Positions 27,955-37,113 of a DNA stretch of 46,069 nucleotides are shown here, in pieces. Below the pieces are notes generated by a model. It saw only the letters and a program-made list of their open reading frames with translations, made no database searches and was not told where the DNA came from. The stretch is from positions 9,960 through 56,028 of the forward strand of contig JAJVIJ010000006.1 in assembly GCA_022072095.1 (NCBI GenBank), read 5' to 3'. The position numbers and the translations under genes are program-made. Positions within the stretch are counted from its first letter, which is position 1, and every line of letters starts with the position of its first letter. The stretch comes from Rhodocyclaceae bacterium. Lineage in GTDB: Bacteria; Pseudomonadota; Gammaproteobacteria; Burkholderiales; Rhodocyclaceae.

Positions 27955-28319
27955 GGCCCGGGCCGCCGGATGGTGTTGACGGCCACCGCCACGACAGCGG
28001 CCGGCGCCTGGCTGCCACAGCAGCTGGCCCCACCGTTCGGGTTGTGAAACGTGAAACCGCTCTCGGTGCGCGTATCGGCGACACCGATCGTCACGCCCTC
28101 CAGCAACAGGCGGCTCTCGGCCGGCAGGAACACGCGCAGACCGTCCACGTCCAGCGTCGCGTCACCGGGCCAGGGCGCCGCCTCCACGGAAAACTCCGAG
28201 GCGAGCCCGGAGCAACCGCCCGGCGTGACCACGAGCCTGAAACCGGCGGCGGCATTGCCGCCGAAGCGGACCATGCGGCGCATGAACTTTTGCGCTTCGG
28301 CTGTCAGCGTTATGTTCAT
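27951..28319 (-). CDS. HesB/IscA-like A-type carrier with altered C-terminal cysteines
   Basis: A 122-residue A-type Fe-S carrier: ITLTAEAQKFMRRMV, TPGGCSGLASEF (Cys36) and SGFTFHNPNGGASCCGSQ (Cys100, Cys101). The family normally ends NPN...CGCG, with the last two ligands as C-x-C; here they are adjacent, as if one glycine were lost. About 20 residues of Ala/Val-rich tail follow. It probably still binds Fe or a cluster for transfer to nitrogenase proteins, but its site geometry is unusual. It lies between FdxN and the TPR gene. Confidence 0.9.
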   Translation of the reverse strand: MNITLTAEAQKFMRRMVRFGGNAAAGFRLVVTPGGCSGLASEFSVEAAPWPGDATLDVDGLRVFLPAESRLLLEGVTIGVADTRTESGFTFHNPNGGASCCGSQAPAAVVAVAVNTIRRPGP

Positions 28320-28327
28320 CGCACGCC

Positions 28328-28549
28328 TCACGCCGCCTGGTAGCGCGGGTAGCCGGTATCGATGATGCAGGTCTTGTCCACCGGGCAGGCCGCGACACAT
28401 TGCGCGTCATCGAAATAACCGATGCACTCGGTGCACTTTTTCGGGTCGATGACGAAGACGCCGTTCTTCTCGAATATCGCCTGGTTGGGGCATTCCGGCT
28501 CGCAAGCCGAACAGCCGGTACATTGCGATGCAACGATTTTGTAAGCCAT
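28328..28549 (-). CDS. fdxN: 2[4Fe-4S] ferredoxin FdxN
   Basis: A 73-residue bacterial-type ferredoxin: [12 protein letters not shown] (Cys10, 13, 16, 20) and [18 protein letters not shown]. The second motif has the longer loop between cysteines typical of FdxN proteins encoded next to nifB. It supplies electrons to nitrogenase and/or to NifB radical chemistry. It lies 26 bases after nifB with a weak ribosome site. It ends YPRYQAA. Confidence 0.95.
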   Translation of the reverse strand: MAYKIVASQCTGCSACEPECPNQAIFEKNGVFVIDPKKCTECIGYFDDAQCVAACPVDKTCIIDTGYPRYQAA

Positions 28550-28575
28550 GATCAAGGTTCCGTTCGGGTTGGAAA

Positions 28576-30150
28576 TCAGGCGGCGATGAAGGCACCCTGA
28601 CGGATGTCGGCATCGCCGCGACTCTGGTGGGTGATCTCGCCGGCGCGCACGCGGCCGACGTAGTCCATGAAGTAGGCAATCACCGACTGCTCGATGTGCT
28701 GGTGGGCGTACTTGTCCACCGGGTCGATGCCGGCCTTCTTGAGGTCGTCCTTCGGGCAGCCACCGATCTTGGCCACGAACACGGCGTGGCAGTCGTTGAT
28801 GGCGCGGATGACGGTTTCGAGCGAGTCCTCCTCGCCGTAGCCGCCCTGGCAGTAGAGGTCCACGCGGCGGTGGCCGACGAACTTCGAGCCCTTGGCGTCG
28901 ACCTCGTAGATCTGGAACTCGCTGGCGTGGCCGAAGTGCTCGTTGACCTTGCCCTGGCCCTTGGTGGCGACGGCGATCAGCAGCGAAATGCCCTCGGCGT
29001 CGGCGAGCTTGGCGAGCTCCGACTTCTCGGCCTCCTTGGCCGCGACCGTGGCCTGGCGCTCCTGCTCGACCAGCTCCTGGTAGGCCTTGCGCGTGTCGGC
29101 GTCGTAGACCACCTCCATGGCGTCGATCTTGTCGGTGGTGAACTCGGCGCTGCGGTCCTCGCCGAGCAGGCCGACGGCATCGGCGCGGCACTGGCGGCAG
29201 TGGCGCATCATGTTCATCTCGCCCTCGCAGGCGTCCTGCAGGGCCTTCAGCTCCTGCGCGGTCGGGCCGCGCTGGCCGTTCAGGCCGAACACGGTGCCGT
29301 GCTCGGGCGCCGAGATCAGCGGCATGATGTTGTGCAGGAAGGCGCCGCGGCTCTTGACGGCCCGGTTCACCTCGACCAGGTGCTGGTCGTTGATGCCGGG
29401 GATCATCACCGAGTTGATCTTGCTGAGGATGCCGCGCGCGGTCAGCATCTCCAGCCCCTGCATCTGCCGCTCGGTCAGGATCTTCGCGGCGTCGATGCCG
29501 GTCCAGCGCTTTTTCTTGTAGTAGATCCACGGGTAGATGTGCTGGCCGACCTCGGGGTCGACCATGTTCACGGTGATGGTGACGTGATCGACGTTGAAGT
29601 TGGCGATGGTGTCGACGTGGTCGGGTAGTGCCAGACCGTTGGTCGACAGGCACAGCTTGATGTCCGGCGCGGTCTTCGAGATCAGCTCGAAGGTCTTGAA
29701 GGTCTTGTCGGGATTGGCCAGCGGATCGCCCGGGCCGGCGATGCCGAGCACCGTCATCTGCGGGATGGTCGAGGCCACCGCCAGCACCTTCTTGGCCGCC
29801 TGTTCGGGCGTGAGCTTCTCGCTCACCACGCCGGGGCGGGATTCATTGGCGCAGTCGTACTTGCGATTGCAGTAGTTGCACTGGATGTTGCAGGCCGGCG
29901 CCACCGCCACGTGCATGCGCGCGTAGTGGTGATGCGCCTCCTCGCTGTAGCAGGGGTGGTTCTTCACCTTCTCCCACACCTCGGGCGCCATGTCGGCCGG
30001 ACCGTCCGACGAGCCGCAGCTCGCCTTGCCGCCGTCGGACGAGGTGCCGCAGCCCTTGTGTTCGGCGATTTCATTCAATAACCGGTCCAGTTGTTGCGCT
30101 TGTCCGGTACGCTGGATCTGCTCGATCCCGACATAGCTGCTTGGCTGCAT
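28576..30150 (-). CDS. nifB: Nitrogenase cofactor biosynthesis protein NifB
   Basis: Radical SAM enzyme that makes NifB-co, the 8Fe-9S-C precursor of FeMo-co; 524 residues. The SAM cluster motif is C87-x3-C91-x2-C94 (ACNIQCNYC). Extra cysteines near 128 and in the stretch [15 protein letters not shown] help hold the K clusters. The C-terminal third ([20 protein letters not shown]) is a NifX/NafY-like cofactor-binding domain, the fused form of NifB. It leads a leftward run that includes fdxN and continues, without obvious internal terminators, to 21146. It has its own sigma-54-type promoter and NifA site. Confidence 0.98.
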   Translation of the reverse strand: MQPSSYVGIEQIQRTGQAQQLDRLLNEIAEHKGCGTSSDGGKASCGSSDGPADMAPEVWEKVKNHPCYSEEAHHHYARMHVAVAPACNIQCNYCNRKYDCANESRPGVVSEKLTPEQAAKKVLAVASTIPQMTVLGIAGPGDPLANPDKTFKTFELISKTAPDIKLCLSTNGLALPDHVDTIANFNVDHVTITVNMVDPEVGQHIYPWIYYKKKRWTGIDAAKILTERQMQGLEMLTARGILSKINSVMIPGINDQHLVEVNRAVKSRGAFLHNIMPLISAPEHGTVFGLNGQRGPTAQELKALQDACEGEMNMMRHCRQCRADAVGLLGEDRSAEFTTDKIDAMEVVYDADTRKAYQELVEQERQATVAAKEAEKSELAKLADAEGISLLIAVATKGQGKVNEHFGHASEFQIYEVDAKGSKFVGHRRVDLYCQGGYGEEDSLETVIRAINDCHAVFVAKIGGCPKDDLKKAGIDPVDKYAHQHIEQSVIAYFMDYVGRVRAGEITHQSRGDADIRQGAFIAA

Positions 30151-30207
30151 TACAGACTCCCCGATCGTCTCGCGTGGCCACCCGATGTGCCCTTGCCGAT
30201 CACTACA

Positions 30208-30222
30208 GCCAGAATCGTGCCA
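30208..30222 (-). promoter_or_regulatory. Sigma-54 promoter of the nifB operon
   Basis: Read leftward, TGGCAC-GATTC-TGGC has a perfect -24 part; the -12 part has TGGC in place of TTGC but keeps the invariant GC with the right spacing. It lies about 58 bases before nifB, and a NifA site is at 30316-30331. Confidence 0.75.
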
Positions 30223-30315
30223 GCCAATTACACGTTACTAATCATGACGTTATGCCAGACAATCTCCATCCAACCGAACATCAATGGAGACAAACTGGAC
30301 GAGAGGTCTGCGCTT

Positions 30316-30331
30316 TGTCGCAAAGCCGACA
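30316..30331. promoter_or_regulatory. NifA upstream activator site of nifB
   Basis: tgtcgcaaagccgaca is a TGT-N10-ACA match, about 94 bases upstream of the nifB sigma-54 element, within the usual NifA range. Confidence 0.75.
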
Positions 30332-30424
30332 AGCGGCCCATGGCCGCGCAGGCCGGCGAGAAGACCACGGGCAGGGTGCCGCTGCTAAACTCGGCCACAC
30401 GACTCCAAGCTTGGGAAGCACGAG

Positions 30425-31165
30425 ATGCTGGCAATCATCGGCGGTAGCGGACTGACGCAACTCGCCAATCTGGACATCGCGCGCCACGAAGTCGTCCGTA
30501 CGCCTTACGGCGAGCCATCCGGTCCGCTGACCTTCGGTTCAGTCGCCGGCAGCCCGCTCATCTTTTTGGCGCGACACGGCTACGGGCACACGATCCCGCC
30601 ACACAGGGTCAATTACCGCGCAAACATCTGGGCTCTGCGCGAGGTCGGCGCGTCAGGCGTGGTATCGGTCGCCTCGGTAGGCGGGATACGGGCCGACTGT
30701 GTGCCAGGTCGTCTGATCGTGCCCCACCAGATCATCGACTACACGCACAGCCGCGCCTCCACATTCCACGATGGCATCGACTGCGCGGTGATCCATGTCG
30801 ACCTGACCCATCCCTACGACCACACCAGCCGTGCAAAGCTGCTGCGTGCCGGCGAACTCGTCGACGAGGCCTTGATCGATGGCGCCGTGTACGCGGCGAC
30901 CCAGGGGCCCAGACTGGAGACCTCAGCCGAGATCGACCGGCTGGAGCGCGACGGCGCCGATATCGTGGGCATGACGGGCATGCCCGAGGCGGCACTCGCG
31001 CGCGAGGCCGGCCTGCCCTATGCAGCCATCGCCGTGGTGGCCAACTTCGCCGCGGGCCGCGGCACCAGTGGCGCAGCGATCCAATTCGAGGATATCGAGC
31101 GCACGCTGCTGCTGGCCATGGTCAGGGTGCGTCGCCTGATCGAGGCGTATTGTCGTCTGCAATGA
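30425..31165 (+). CDS. S-methyl-5'-thioinosine/thioadenosine phosphorylase
   Basis: A 246-residue purine nucleoside phosphorylase/MTAP family enzyme. The start MLAIIGGSGLTQL has the family phosphate loop; HGYGHTIPPHRVNYRANIWAL and SVASVGGI follow, then GAVYAATQGPRLETSAEI and VGMTGMPEAALAREAG. The sequence NFAAG in place of a base-binding Asp fits the 6-oxo-purine (methylthioinosine) specific form found in pseudomonads and relatives. It acts in methionine salvage. The ribosome site gggaag precedes the ATG. It is divergent from nifB and marks the border of the nif cluster. Confidence 0.9.
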   Translation: MLAIIGGSGLTQLANLDIARHEVVRTPYGEPSGPLTFGSVAGSPLIFLARHGYGHTIPPHRVNYRANIWALREVGASGVVSVASVGGIRADCVPGRLIVPHQIIDYTHSRASTFHDGIDCAVIHVDLTHPYDHTSRAKLLRAGELVDEALIDGAVYAATQGPRLETSAEIDRLERDGADIVGMTGMPEAALAREAGLPYAAIAVVANFAAGRGTSGAAIQFEDIERTLLLAMVRVRRLIEAYCRLQ

Positions 31166-31225
31166 AGAAGCACGGGGCGCCCGTGTCTCGCGCCTTGGAT
31201 CATACGAGGTCAAGGAGCCGTTGAC

Positions 31226-31438
31226 ATGTCAGAGATCACGAACCCGGCCACCGATGACGAGTCCGCGGGGCCCCCGTCGCCCTGCGTCGGGGTATGCCGG
31301 ATGTCGGATCAATACCGCTGGTGCGAGGGCTGCCTGCGCACGTTGCCGGAGATCGCCGTTTGGGGCCGGGCGACGCCGGAGCACAAGCTTCGCATTCTCG
31401 ACGAAATCAAGAAGCGTGAAGCCAGTCTGTACTCATGA
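31226..31438 (+). CDS. DUF1289 small cysteine protein
   Basis: A 70-residue DUF1289 protein: SPCVGVCRMS and WCEGCLRTLPEI hold four conserved cysteines, probably a metal or Fe-S site, followed by W-x-x-A-x-P-E-x-K-x-x-I-L. Function is unknown; the family is common in proteobacteria. It overlaps the next gene by four bases (ATGA). Confidence 0.92.
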   Translation: MSEITNPATDDESAGPPSPCVGVCRMSDQYRWCEGCLRTLPEIAVWGRATPEHKLRILDEIKKREASLYS

Positions 31439-32391
31439 CCAGGCTTCCCGATGAAATCGTCGTGCTCGAGCGCGGCTGGCTGTCGTCGAACAATGTATTG
31501 CTGCTCGACCCTGACACGGCCACACTGATCGACTCCGGATACGTGGCGCACGCCCCGCAGACGGTGGCTCTGGTGCGCGCACAGCTTGGAGGACGGTCAC
31601 TGGCCCGCCTCATCAACACCCATTGCCACTCCGACCACATGGGCGGCAACGCCGCGATCCGGCGCGCATTCGGTGCCGACATCATCATCCCGTCCGGCTA
31701 CGCGCCGACGATCGAGGCGTGGGACGAAGTGGGTCTGCAACTCGCCGGCTCCGGGCAACGTGCCGAGCGCTTCGGTTTCGACGCGGTGGCCGATGCCGGC
31801 GATCGATTCCAGCTGGCCGGCCTGGAATGGGAGGCACTGTCCGCACCCGGGCACGATCGGCACGCGCTGATCTTCCATTGCGCCGAACGCCGCATCCTGA
31901 TTTCCGGTGATGCGCTCTGGGCGAACGGCTTTGGCGCGATGTTCGATTCCGTGCTCGGCGTAGGTGATGCGCTGGCCGAGACCCGCAAGACGCTGGACCG
32001 CATCGCCCTGCTCGCGGTCGACATCGTCATTCCGGGCCACGGCGCCCCTTTCACTGACTTCGCCGCAGCGCTCGAGCGCGCCTACAAGCGGATCGAGGCC
32101 TTCGAGGAGGACCCGGTGCGCATGGGCAAGAACGCGTTGCGCGCCTGCTTCACGTTCGCCATGATCGAACACCAAAGCATGGCCCGGAAGAGCCTGCCGG
32201 ACTACCTGGCCGCCACCGACTTGTATCGGACGCTCAACGAGCGTTATTTTCGTCTTCCCTACGACGTACTGGCGCAGCAGCTGGTAGCGGATCTTGTCCG
32301 AGCGGGCGTGCTGGAACAGGACGATGATCGGGTTCGGGTACGGCCTTCTTCCGCGCCCGCCCGGGGCGCTGTATTCGCAGGTAACGCATGA
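31435..32391 (+). CDS. MBL-fold metallo-hydrolase
   Basis: A 318-residue metallo-beta-lactamase-fold hydrolase. The metal motif THCHSDHMGG lies near 61-70, with further ligands in APGHDRHAL, SGDAL and VIPGHGAPF. A helical C-terminal part (about 215-300) resembles glyoxalase-II-like or LACTB2-like family members. The substrate is unknown. It is coupled to the DUF1289 gene. No membrane or export signal is seen. Confidence 0.92.
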   Translation: MTRLPDEIVVLERGWLSSNNVLLLDPDTATLIDSGYVAHAPQTVALVRAQLGGRSLARLINTHCHSDHMGGNAAIRRAFGADIIIPSGYAPTIEAWDEVGLQLAGSGQRAERFGFDAVADAGDRFQLAGLEWEALSAPGHDRHALIFHCAERRILISGDALWANGFGAMFDSVLGVGDALAETRKTLDRIALLAVDIVIPGHGAPFTDFAAALERAYKRIEAFEEDPVRMGKNALRACFTFAMIEHQSMARKSLPDYLAATDLYRTLNERYFRLPYDVLAQQLVADLVRAGVLEQDDDRVRVRPSSAPARGAVFAGNA

Positions 32392-32557
32392 TCGGGCTCC
32401 TCTTCTCGGGTTTGGCCGGAGTTGGTGACGCCAGCAGGGCGCGGCGACATCCCACCAACCGACCCCGGTTAGAGCAAGGGCGCAGCGAATGGTTCGTGCG
32501 CGTGGTCAGCGGTAACGGACAGGTGGTCCCTGCACCGCTGGCATCGATGGAGTCGAT

Positions 32558-33397
32558 ATGCAGCTCGTTTTGATCAGTGGGCTTTCCGGTTCCGGCAAAA
32601 GCATCGCGCTCAATGCACTGGAAGACGCCGGCTACTTTTGTGTGGACAATCTGCCGGCGCCACTCTTGCCCCAATTAGTCGGTCAGTTGCGCGAAACCGG
32701 CCATACGAAGGTCGCGGTCGCCGTCGATGTGCGCTCGGGAGCGAGTATCGATGCCCTGCCGCAACTCATCGGTGTGCTGAGGAACGGCACCGACCTGCAT
32801 TTCGTGTTCCTGGACGCGCGTGACGAGACGCTGATCCAGCGGTTCTCCGAGACACGCCGTCGCCATCCGCTCGCCACGGACACGGATACGCTCGCCGAAG
32901 CCATCGGGCGTGAGCGCGAGGCCCTCGCCGACATCGCACAGCTCGGCCATCACATCGACACCAGCGACCTGAAGCCGGCGACCCTGCGAGGCTGGATTCG
33001 CGGATTGCTCGATCTCGGGGTCGCAGCCCGACTGACGCTGCTGTTCGAATCGTTTGGCTTCAAACATGGCATACCGCTCGATGCGGACATGGTGTTCGAT
33101 GTCCGCTGCCTGCCCAACCCCCATTACGATCCGGTTTTGCGGCCACTGACCGGGCGCGACCCCGAGGTCATCGCATTTCTCGAAGAACATGAGGATGTGG
33201 TGCGCATGCGCGAGGATATTCGCCGATTCATCGCCGACTGGTTGCCGTGCTTCACGCGTGATGCGCGCAGCTACCTGACCATCGCGCTGGGCTGTACCGG
33301 CGGACAGCACCGTTCCGTCTACCTCACCGAATGGCTGGCGGCACAATTTTCGGGGTGGGCGCGCGTGCTCGTTCGCCACCGGAGCCTTGCGGCATGA
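32558..33397 (+). CDS. rapZ: RNase adapter protein RapZ
   Basis: A 279-residue RapZ (YvcJ family): Walker A GLSGSGKS (8-15), [31 protein letters not shown] and the C-terminal [12 protein letters not shown]. In enterobacteria RapZ guides RNase E to the GlmZ sRNA and so controls glucosamine-6-phosphate synthase; it binds nucleotides. In other bacteria it links cell wall precursors to metabolism. It starts with ATG after ggagtc. The preceding gap (32392-32557) shows nothing recognisable. Confidence 0.97.
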   Translation: MQLVLISGLSGSGKSIALNALEDAGYFCVDNLPAPLLPQLVGQLRETGHTKVAVAVDVRSGASIDALPQLIGVLRNGTDLHFVFLDARDETLIQRFSETRRRHPLATDTDTLAEAIGREREALADIAQLGHHIDTSDLKPATLRGWIRGLLDLGVAARLTLLFESFGFKHGIPLDADMVFDVRCLPNPHYDPVLRPLTGRDPEVIAFLEEHEDVVRMREDIRRFIADWLPCFTRDARSYLTIALGCTGGQHRSVYLTEWLAAQFSGWARVLVRHRSLAA

Positions 33398-33771
33398 TGC
33401 CGTGGTCGCGCTGGCTGCGCCCCGGCGACTGGTGCGTCGTGCCGGGCGCACTCGCGCTGTGCCTGTGGGCGGCCACCGCATCGTTTCGCGAAGGGGTGGC
33501 GAGCTCGGCGGTGGTCCGGCGCGACGGCGCTGTGATCGCGAAACTGCCTCTCGATCGGCACGCGCGCATCGGCGTCACCGGCGCACTGGGCGAGACCGTG
33601 ATCGAAGTGGCACCCGGGCGCGCACGGGTTGCCGCGGACGCCGGCCCGCGACAATTGTGCGTGCTTCAGGGCTGGCTGACCCGCCCCGGAGCGGTGGCGA
33701 TCTGTGCCCCCAGTCATCTGAGCCTCGAACTCGAACAGCTCGGCCCGGGCCATGACAGTGTCGCCTATTGA
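33394..33771 (+). CDS. NusG domain II-containing membrane-anchored protein
   Basis: A 125-residue protein: one N-terminal hydrophobic segment (about 16-28, [13 protein letters not shown]) and then the NusG_II fold ([46 protein letters not shown]). Such proteins are usually next to Gx-transporter and ApbE-type genes. The function is not established. It overlaps rapZ (ATGA) and the following gene by 20 bases, so it belongs to the same transcript. Confidence 0.85.
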   Translation: MMPWSRWLRPGDWCVVPGALALCLWAATASFREGVASSAVVRRDGAVIAKLPLDRHARIGVTGALGETVIEVAPGRARVAADAGPRQLCVLQGWLTRPGAVAICAPSHLSLELEQLGPGHDSVAY

Positions 33772-34282
33772 ACGCGCCCGGGATGTGCGCATCGCGCGCT
33801 ACGCGGCCATTGCTGTCGGCCTGGCCATGGCCGAGGCGGCGCTGCCCAGCCCATTGCCGGGAATCAAGCCGGGGCTGGCCAATGTGGTCATCCTGATCGT
33901 GCTCGCACGCCACGGTTGGGCCGAGGCCGCGTGGGTATCCGTACTGCGCGTGGTGGTCACGAGCCTACTGACCGGGCAACTGTTCGCCCCCGGCTTCTTT
34001 CTGGCCGGGGGGGGTGCGCTGACCAGTCTGGTCGTGCTGTGGGTCGCCGCACGCCTGCCAAGTCAGTTTGGCCCGGTCAGCCATGGCGTGCTGGGGGCTT
34101 GCGCCCATGTCACGGGCCAACTGGCTCTGGCTTCGGGCTGGCTGGTGCCAACGCAAAGTATCGCGGTATTGGCGCCCATCCTGTTCACGGCGGCGGTGCT
34201 TTCGGGGCTCGCGACCGGCATCGCCGCGGCCGAGCTGTTGCATCGCGGACGACATCGACTGGATCTGGCCCATGACCGATGA
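33752..34282 (+). CDS. Gx transporter family / heptaprenyl diphosphate synthase component I-like membrane protein
   Basis: A 176-residue integral membrane protein with about five hydrophobic helices: YAAIAVGLAMAEAALPSP, LANVVILIVLARHGW, FFLAGGGALTSLVVLWVAA and LAPILFTAAVLSGLATG. The family motif PGIKPGLANVV is present. The family is annotated as Gx transporter or HepPP synthase component I; transport of a precursor is likely, but the substrate is unknown. It overlaps both neighbours. Confidence 0.88.
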   Translation: MTVSPIERARDVRIARYAAIAVGLAMAEAALPSPLPGIKPGLANVVILIVLARHGWAEAAWVSVLRVVVTSLLTGQLFAPGFFLAGGGALTSLVVLWVAARLPSQFGPVSHGVLGACAHVTGQLALASGWLVPTQSIAVLAPILFTAAVLSGLATGIAAAELLHRGRHRLDLAHDR

Positions 34283-34928
34283 TGCCGGGCGTGCGCGTGC
34301 CGCAGTGCGGACCGTCGCGCTCGCGTGGACCGGGGCGTCCGGGATGCCCTACGGCTTGCGTCTGCTGGAATGCCTGCTCGGCTCGGGGGTACGCGTGCAG
34401 CTGCTGTATTCGCAGGCGGCCCAGATCGTGGCCCGCCAGGAAATGGGGCTCACGCTGCCCTCGCGACCTGGTGACATGCAAGGGGCCCTATCGGCGCGCA
34501 TCGCCGTTCCGGAGGGGCAGCTCGAGGTCTTCGGGCGCGAGGAATGGTTTGCGCCCATCGCATCGGGATCCAACCCCCCCGACGCCATGATCATTTGCCC
34601 ATGCAGCATGGGCACCCTGGCGGCGATCGCCGCCGGTCTTGCGGACAACCTGATCGAGCGCGCCGCGGACGTCGTGCTGAAAGAAGGGCGGCGCCTGATC
34701 CTGGTCCCGCGCGAGACCCCCTACTCTATCTTGCATCTTGAAAACATGCTGCGCCTGGCACGCGCCGGCGCGGTCATCCTGCCGCCCAACCCGGGCTTTT
34801 ATCATCGTCCGCAAACGGTGGCCGACCTGGTCGATTTCGTCGTCGCGCGGATAATGGATCAACTTGGCATCGCCCATGACTTGATCAGGCGCTGGGGAGA
34901 TCCCGAGGACAGGGATCCACCCGCATGA
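34272..34928 (+). CDS. ubiX: Flavin prenyltransferase UbiX
   Basis: A 218-residue UbiX/Pad1-like flavoprotein: TGASGMPYGLRLLE, SGSNPPDAMIICPCSMGTLAAIA, NLIERAADVVLKEGRRLILV and PRETPYSILHLENML. It makes prenylated FMN, the cofactor of UbiD-type decarboxylases (ubiquinone synthesis). ATG 34272 overlaps the Gx gene. Its end overlaps the convergent mutY end by 44 bases. Confidence 0.95.
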   Translation: MTDDAGRARAAVRTVALAWTGASGMPYGLRLLECLLGSGVRVQLLYSQAAQIVARQEMGLTLPSRPGDMQGALSARIAVPEGQLEVFGREEWFAPIASGSNPPDAMIICPCSMGTLAAIAAGLADNLIERAADVVLKEGRRLILVPRETPYSILHLENMLRLARAGAVILPPNPGFYHRPQTVADLVDFVVARIMDQLGIAHDLIRRWGDPEDRDPPA

Positions 34929-35997
34929 GCGTTCGATCCGTCGTCATGCCGAGCAACAACCGGCGAATGGGGGCGGGCAAAGCCCGAGCGGACAAGGCCT
35001 CGCGATGTTGCCAAACGAAGCGGGGCTCTTCGGCGACGTGGGGCCACAGGTTGATGACGGTCGCCACGAGCGGAATCAGGTTCATACGGAAATGTGTCAG
35101 CTCATGCCGCATAACCGGCAGCTCCGAGACCGTGTCAATCTCGCAGCCCAGCGTCCGTGCACACCAGTCGGCGATATTCAGCCGGCCGGTTTCGGGCAGT
35201 TCCGGCAGCGACATCAGCCCGCCCCAGACCCCGGTGGGAGGGCGATGCTCCAGCAGCACCCTGTCGCCATGCCATAGACAGACGAGGTAGTGGTTCTGCT
35301 CGGGCCGCTGGCGCGGCGGTCGGGGGCAGGGCAGACTGTGCGTGCGGCCTTCGCAATGTGCGAAGCATCGCTCACCGAGCGGACAGGCCGCGCAGTTGGG
35401 TGCACGGCGCCGACAGACCGTCGCCCCCAGATCCATCAAGGCTTGCGTATAGACGGCGACATCGTGCTCCGGCAACAGCGCATCGGCGATCGCCCAGAGC
35501 CGGGCCTCGATCGCCCGGGTTCCCGGGTAGCCTTCGATGCCGAAGTAGCGGCTCAACACACGCTTGACGTTGCCATCCAGGATCGCGGCACGTTCGCCGA
35601 ATGCCAGCGCGGCGATCGCTCCGGCCGTCGATCGACCGATGCCGGGCAAGTCGGCAATATGGGGCAGATCCCGCGGAAACACGCCACGGTGTTCGCGAAC
35701 CACGATTTGCGCGGCGGCATGCAAATTGCGCGCGCGCCGGTAGTAGCCCAGCCCGCTCCAGCTCGCCAGCACGTCGTCGAGATCGGCGGCCGCCAGACTG
35801 GCCACATCGGGGAAGCGCTCGACAAAACGCTCGAAATAAGGCATCACGCTCGCGACCTGGGTCTGCTGCAGCATGATCTCGGATACCCATACCCGGTAGG
35901 GATCTCGGGCGCGCTGCCATGGAAGGTCGTGACGGCCATGGCTTTTGTGCCAATGCATCAATCGCTTGGCGAACTGCGGATCATAGGGCTCGGTCAT
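34885..35997 (-). CDS. mutY: A/G-specific adenine glycosylase MutY
   Basis: A 370-residue base-excision repair enzyme that removes adenine opposite 8-oxoguanine. It shows WVSEIMLQQTQV with the catalytic Glu, the helix-hairpin-helix PGIGRSTAGAI with its following Asp (ILDGNVKRVL), and the [4Fe-4S] motif CRRRAPNCAACPLGERC. A C-terminal NUDIX-like domain (LVCLWHGDRVLLEHRPPTGV) recognises 8-oxoG. ATG 35997 (MTEPYDPQFAKRLM) was chosen by homology; the frame runs a further 48 codons upstream. It is convergent with ubiX. Confidence 0.96.
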   Translation of the reverse strand: MTEPYDPQFAKRLMHWHKSHGRHDLPWQRARDPYRVWVSEIMLQQTQVASVMPYFERFVERFPDVASLAAADLDDVLASWSGLGYYRRARNLHAAAQIVVREHRGVFPRDLPHIADLPGIGRSTAGAIAALAFGERAAILDGNVKRVLSRYFGIEGYPGTRAIEARLWAIADALLPEHDVAVYTQALMDLGATVCRRRAPNCAACPLGERCFAHCEGRTHSLPCPRPPRQRPEQNHYLVCLWHGDRVLLEHRPPTGVWGGLMSLPELPETGRLNIADWCARTLGCEIDTVSELPVMRHELTHFRMNLIPLVATVINLWPHVAEEPRFVWQHREALSARALPAPIRRLLLGMTTDRTLMRVDPCPRDLPSA

Positions 35998-36096
35998 GGT
36001 CGGAAGGGGATGGGGCCGTCGCCCGGCAGGAGAGTGGCGCCGGAGCAAAGCATGCCTTGAGGGCGCCTGCAAGTGCGCCCTGCCGAAGCAAGTTGC

Positions 36097-36125
36097 TTGA
36101 CATCGATCGCATTGGCTAGTTAAAT
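36097..36125 (+). promoter_or_regulatory. Sigma-70 promoter, probably for etfBA
   Basis: TTGACA (36097-36102) and TTAAAT (36120-36125) are 17 bases apart, a near-consensus sigma-70 promoter in the 366-base gap between mutY and etfB. It leaves an untranslated leader of about 230 bases, in which I see no riboswitch or RNA motif I can name. Confidence 0.6.
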
Positions 36126-36363
36126 TTCGCGTTTTTGTCAATCAAATGTTCGTTAGAAAGAGACGGGGGCGACAGCCCGGCATCTCGGGTGGAGTGCGGT
36201 CTCAGGTCAGCGAACAGCAGGACAAGTCTGAGTAAGTTTGTTTGGGTGTTTGGTCCGCAGGAATCAATATCAAATAAGCGCAGCCAAGTGCGCCTGCGGG
36301 GTTAGAAGCCCGGGCTGACCACATCCCAGTGGAAGGCCCGGTCACAATCATTTCGGGATAGCC

Positions 36364-37113
36364 ATGAAGGTACTGGTAGGTGTCAAACGCGTCATCGACG
36401 CGAATGTGAAAGCCCGCGTCAAATCGGACGGGACGGGTGTGGAAACCGCGAACGTCAAGATGGCCATGAACCCATTTTGCGAAATCGCGACCGAGCAGGC
36501 CGTGCGCATGAAAGAGGCCGGGAGCGTGACCGAAATCATCGCCGCCTCCTGCGGGCCGGCCGCCAACGTGGAGACGCTGCGCACCGCTCTGGCGATGGGC
36601 GCGGACCGCGGCGTGCATGTGCAGACCGACGCGGAATTGCAACCCTTGGCGATCGCCAAGCTGCTCAAGTCGGTGGCCGAGAAGGAACAGGTTCAACTCG
36701 TGATCCTGGGCAAGCAGGCCATCGATAACGACTTCAACCAGACCGGCCAGATGCTGGCGGCGCTGCTCGGCTGGAGTCAGGCCACGTTCGCCTCGGCGAT
36801 CGAGGTGGCCGGCGAGTGGCTCAAGGTCACGCGCGAGGTGGACGGCGGACTCGAGCACGTCGAGGTCAAGCTGCCGGCCGTGGTCACGGCCGACCTGCGT
36901 CTCAACGAGCCGCGGTATGCCTCGTTGCCGAACATCATGAAAGCGAAGAAGAAGCCCATCGATACCCTGACGCCCGATGCGCTCGGCGTCGACGTCACGC
37001 CCCGGCTCAAGACCTTGAAGGTCTCCGAGCCGCCGGCGCGCAAGGCAGGGATCAAGGTGGAAAGCGTCGCCCAGTTGGTCGACAAACTCAAGAACGAAGC
37101 GCAGGTGATCTGA
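36364..37113 (+). CDS. etfB: Electron transfer flavoprotein beta subunit
   Basis: A 249-residue Etf[36 protein letters not shown], and the family signature region [19 protein letters not shown]. With EtfA it carries electrons from acyl-CoA and other dehydrogenases to the ubiquinone pool. It matches the housekeeping EtfB of proteobacteria more than the nif-linked FixA (no fixC or fixX follows). It has a weak ribosome site (gggata). It overlaps etfA by one base. Confidence 0.95.
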   Translation: MKVLVGVKRVIDANVKARVKSDGTGVETANVKMAMNPFCEIATEQAVRMKEAGSVTEIIAASCGPAANVETLRTALAMGADRGVHVQTDAELQPLAIAKLLKSVAEKEQVQLVILGKQAIDNDFNQTGQMLAALLGWSQATFASAIEVAGEWLKVTREVDGGLEHVEVKLPAVVTADLRLNEPRYASLPNIMKAKKKPIDTLTPDALGVDVTPRLKTLKVSEPPARKAGIKVESVAQLVDKLKNEAQVI

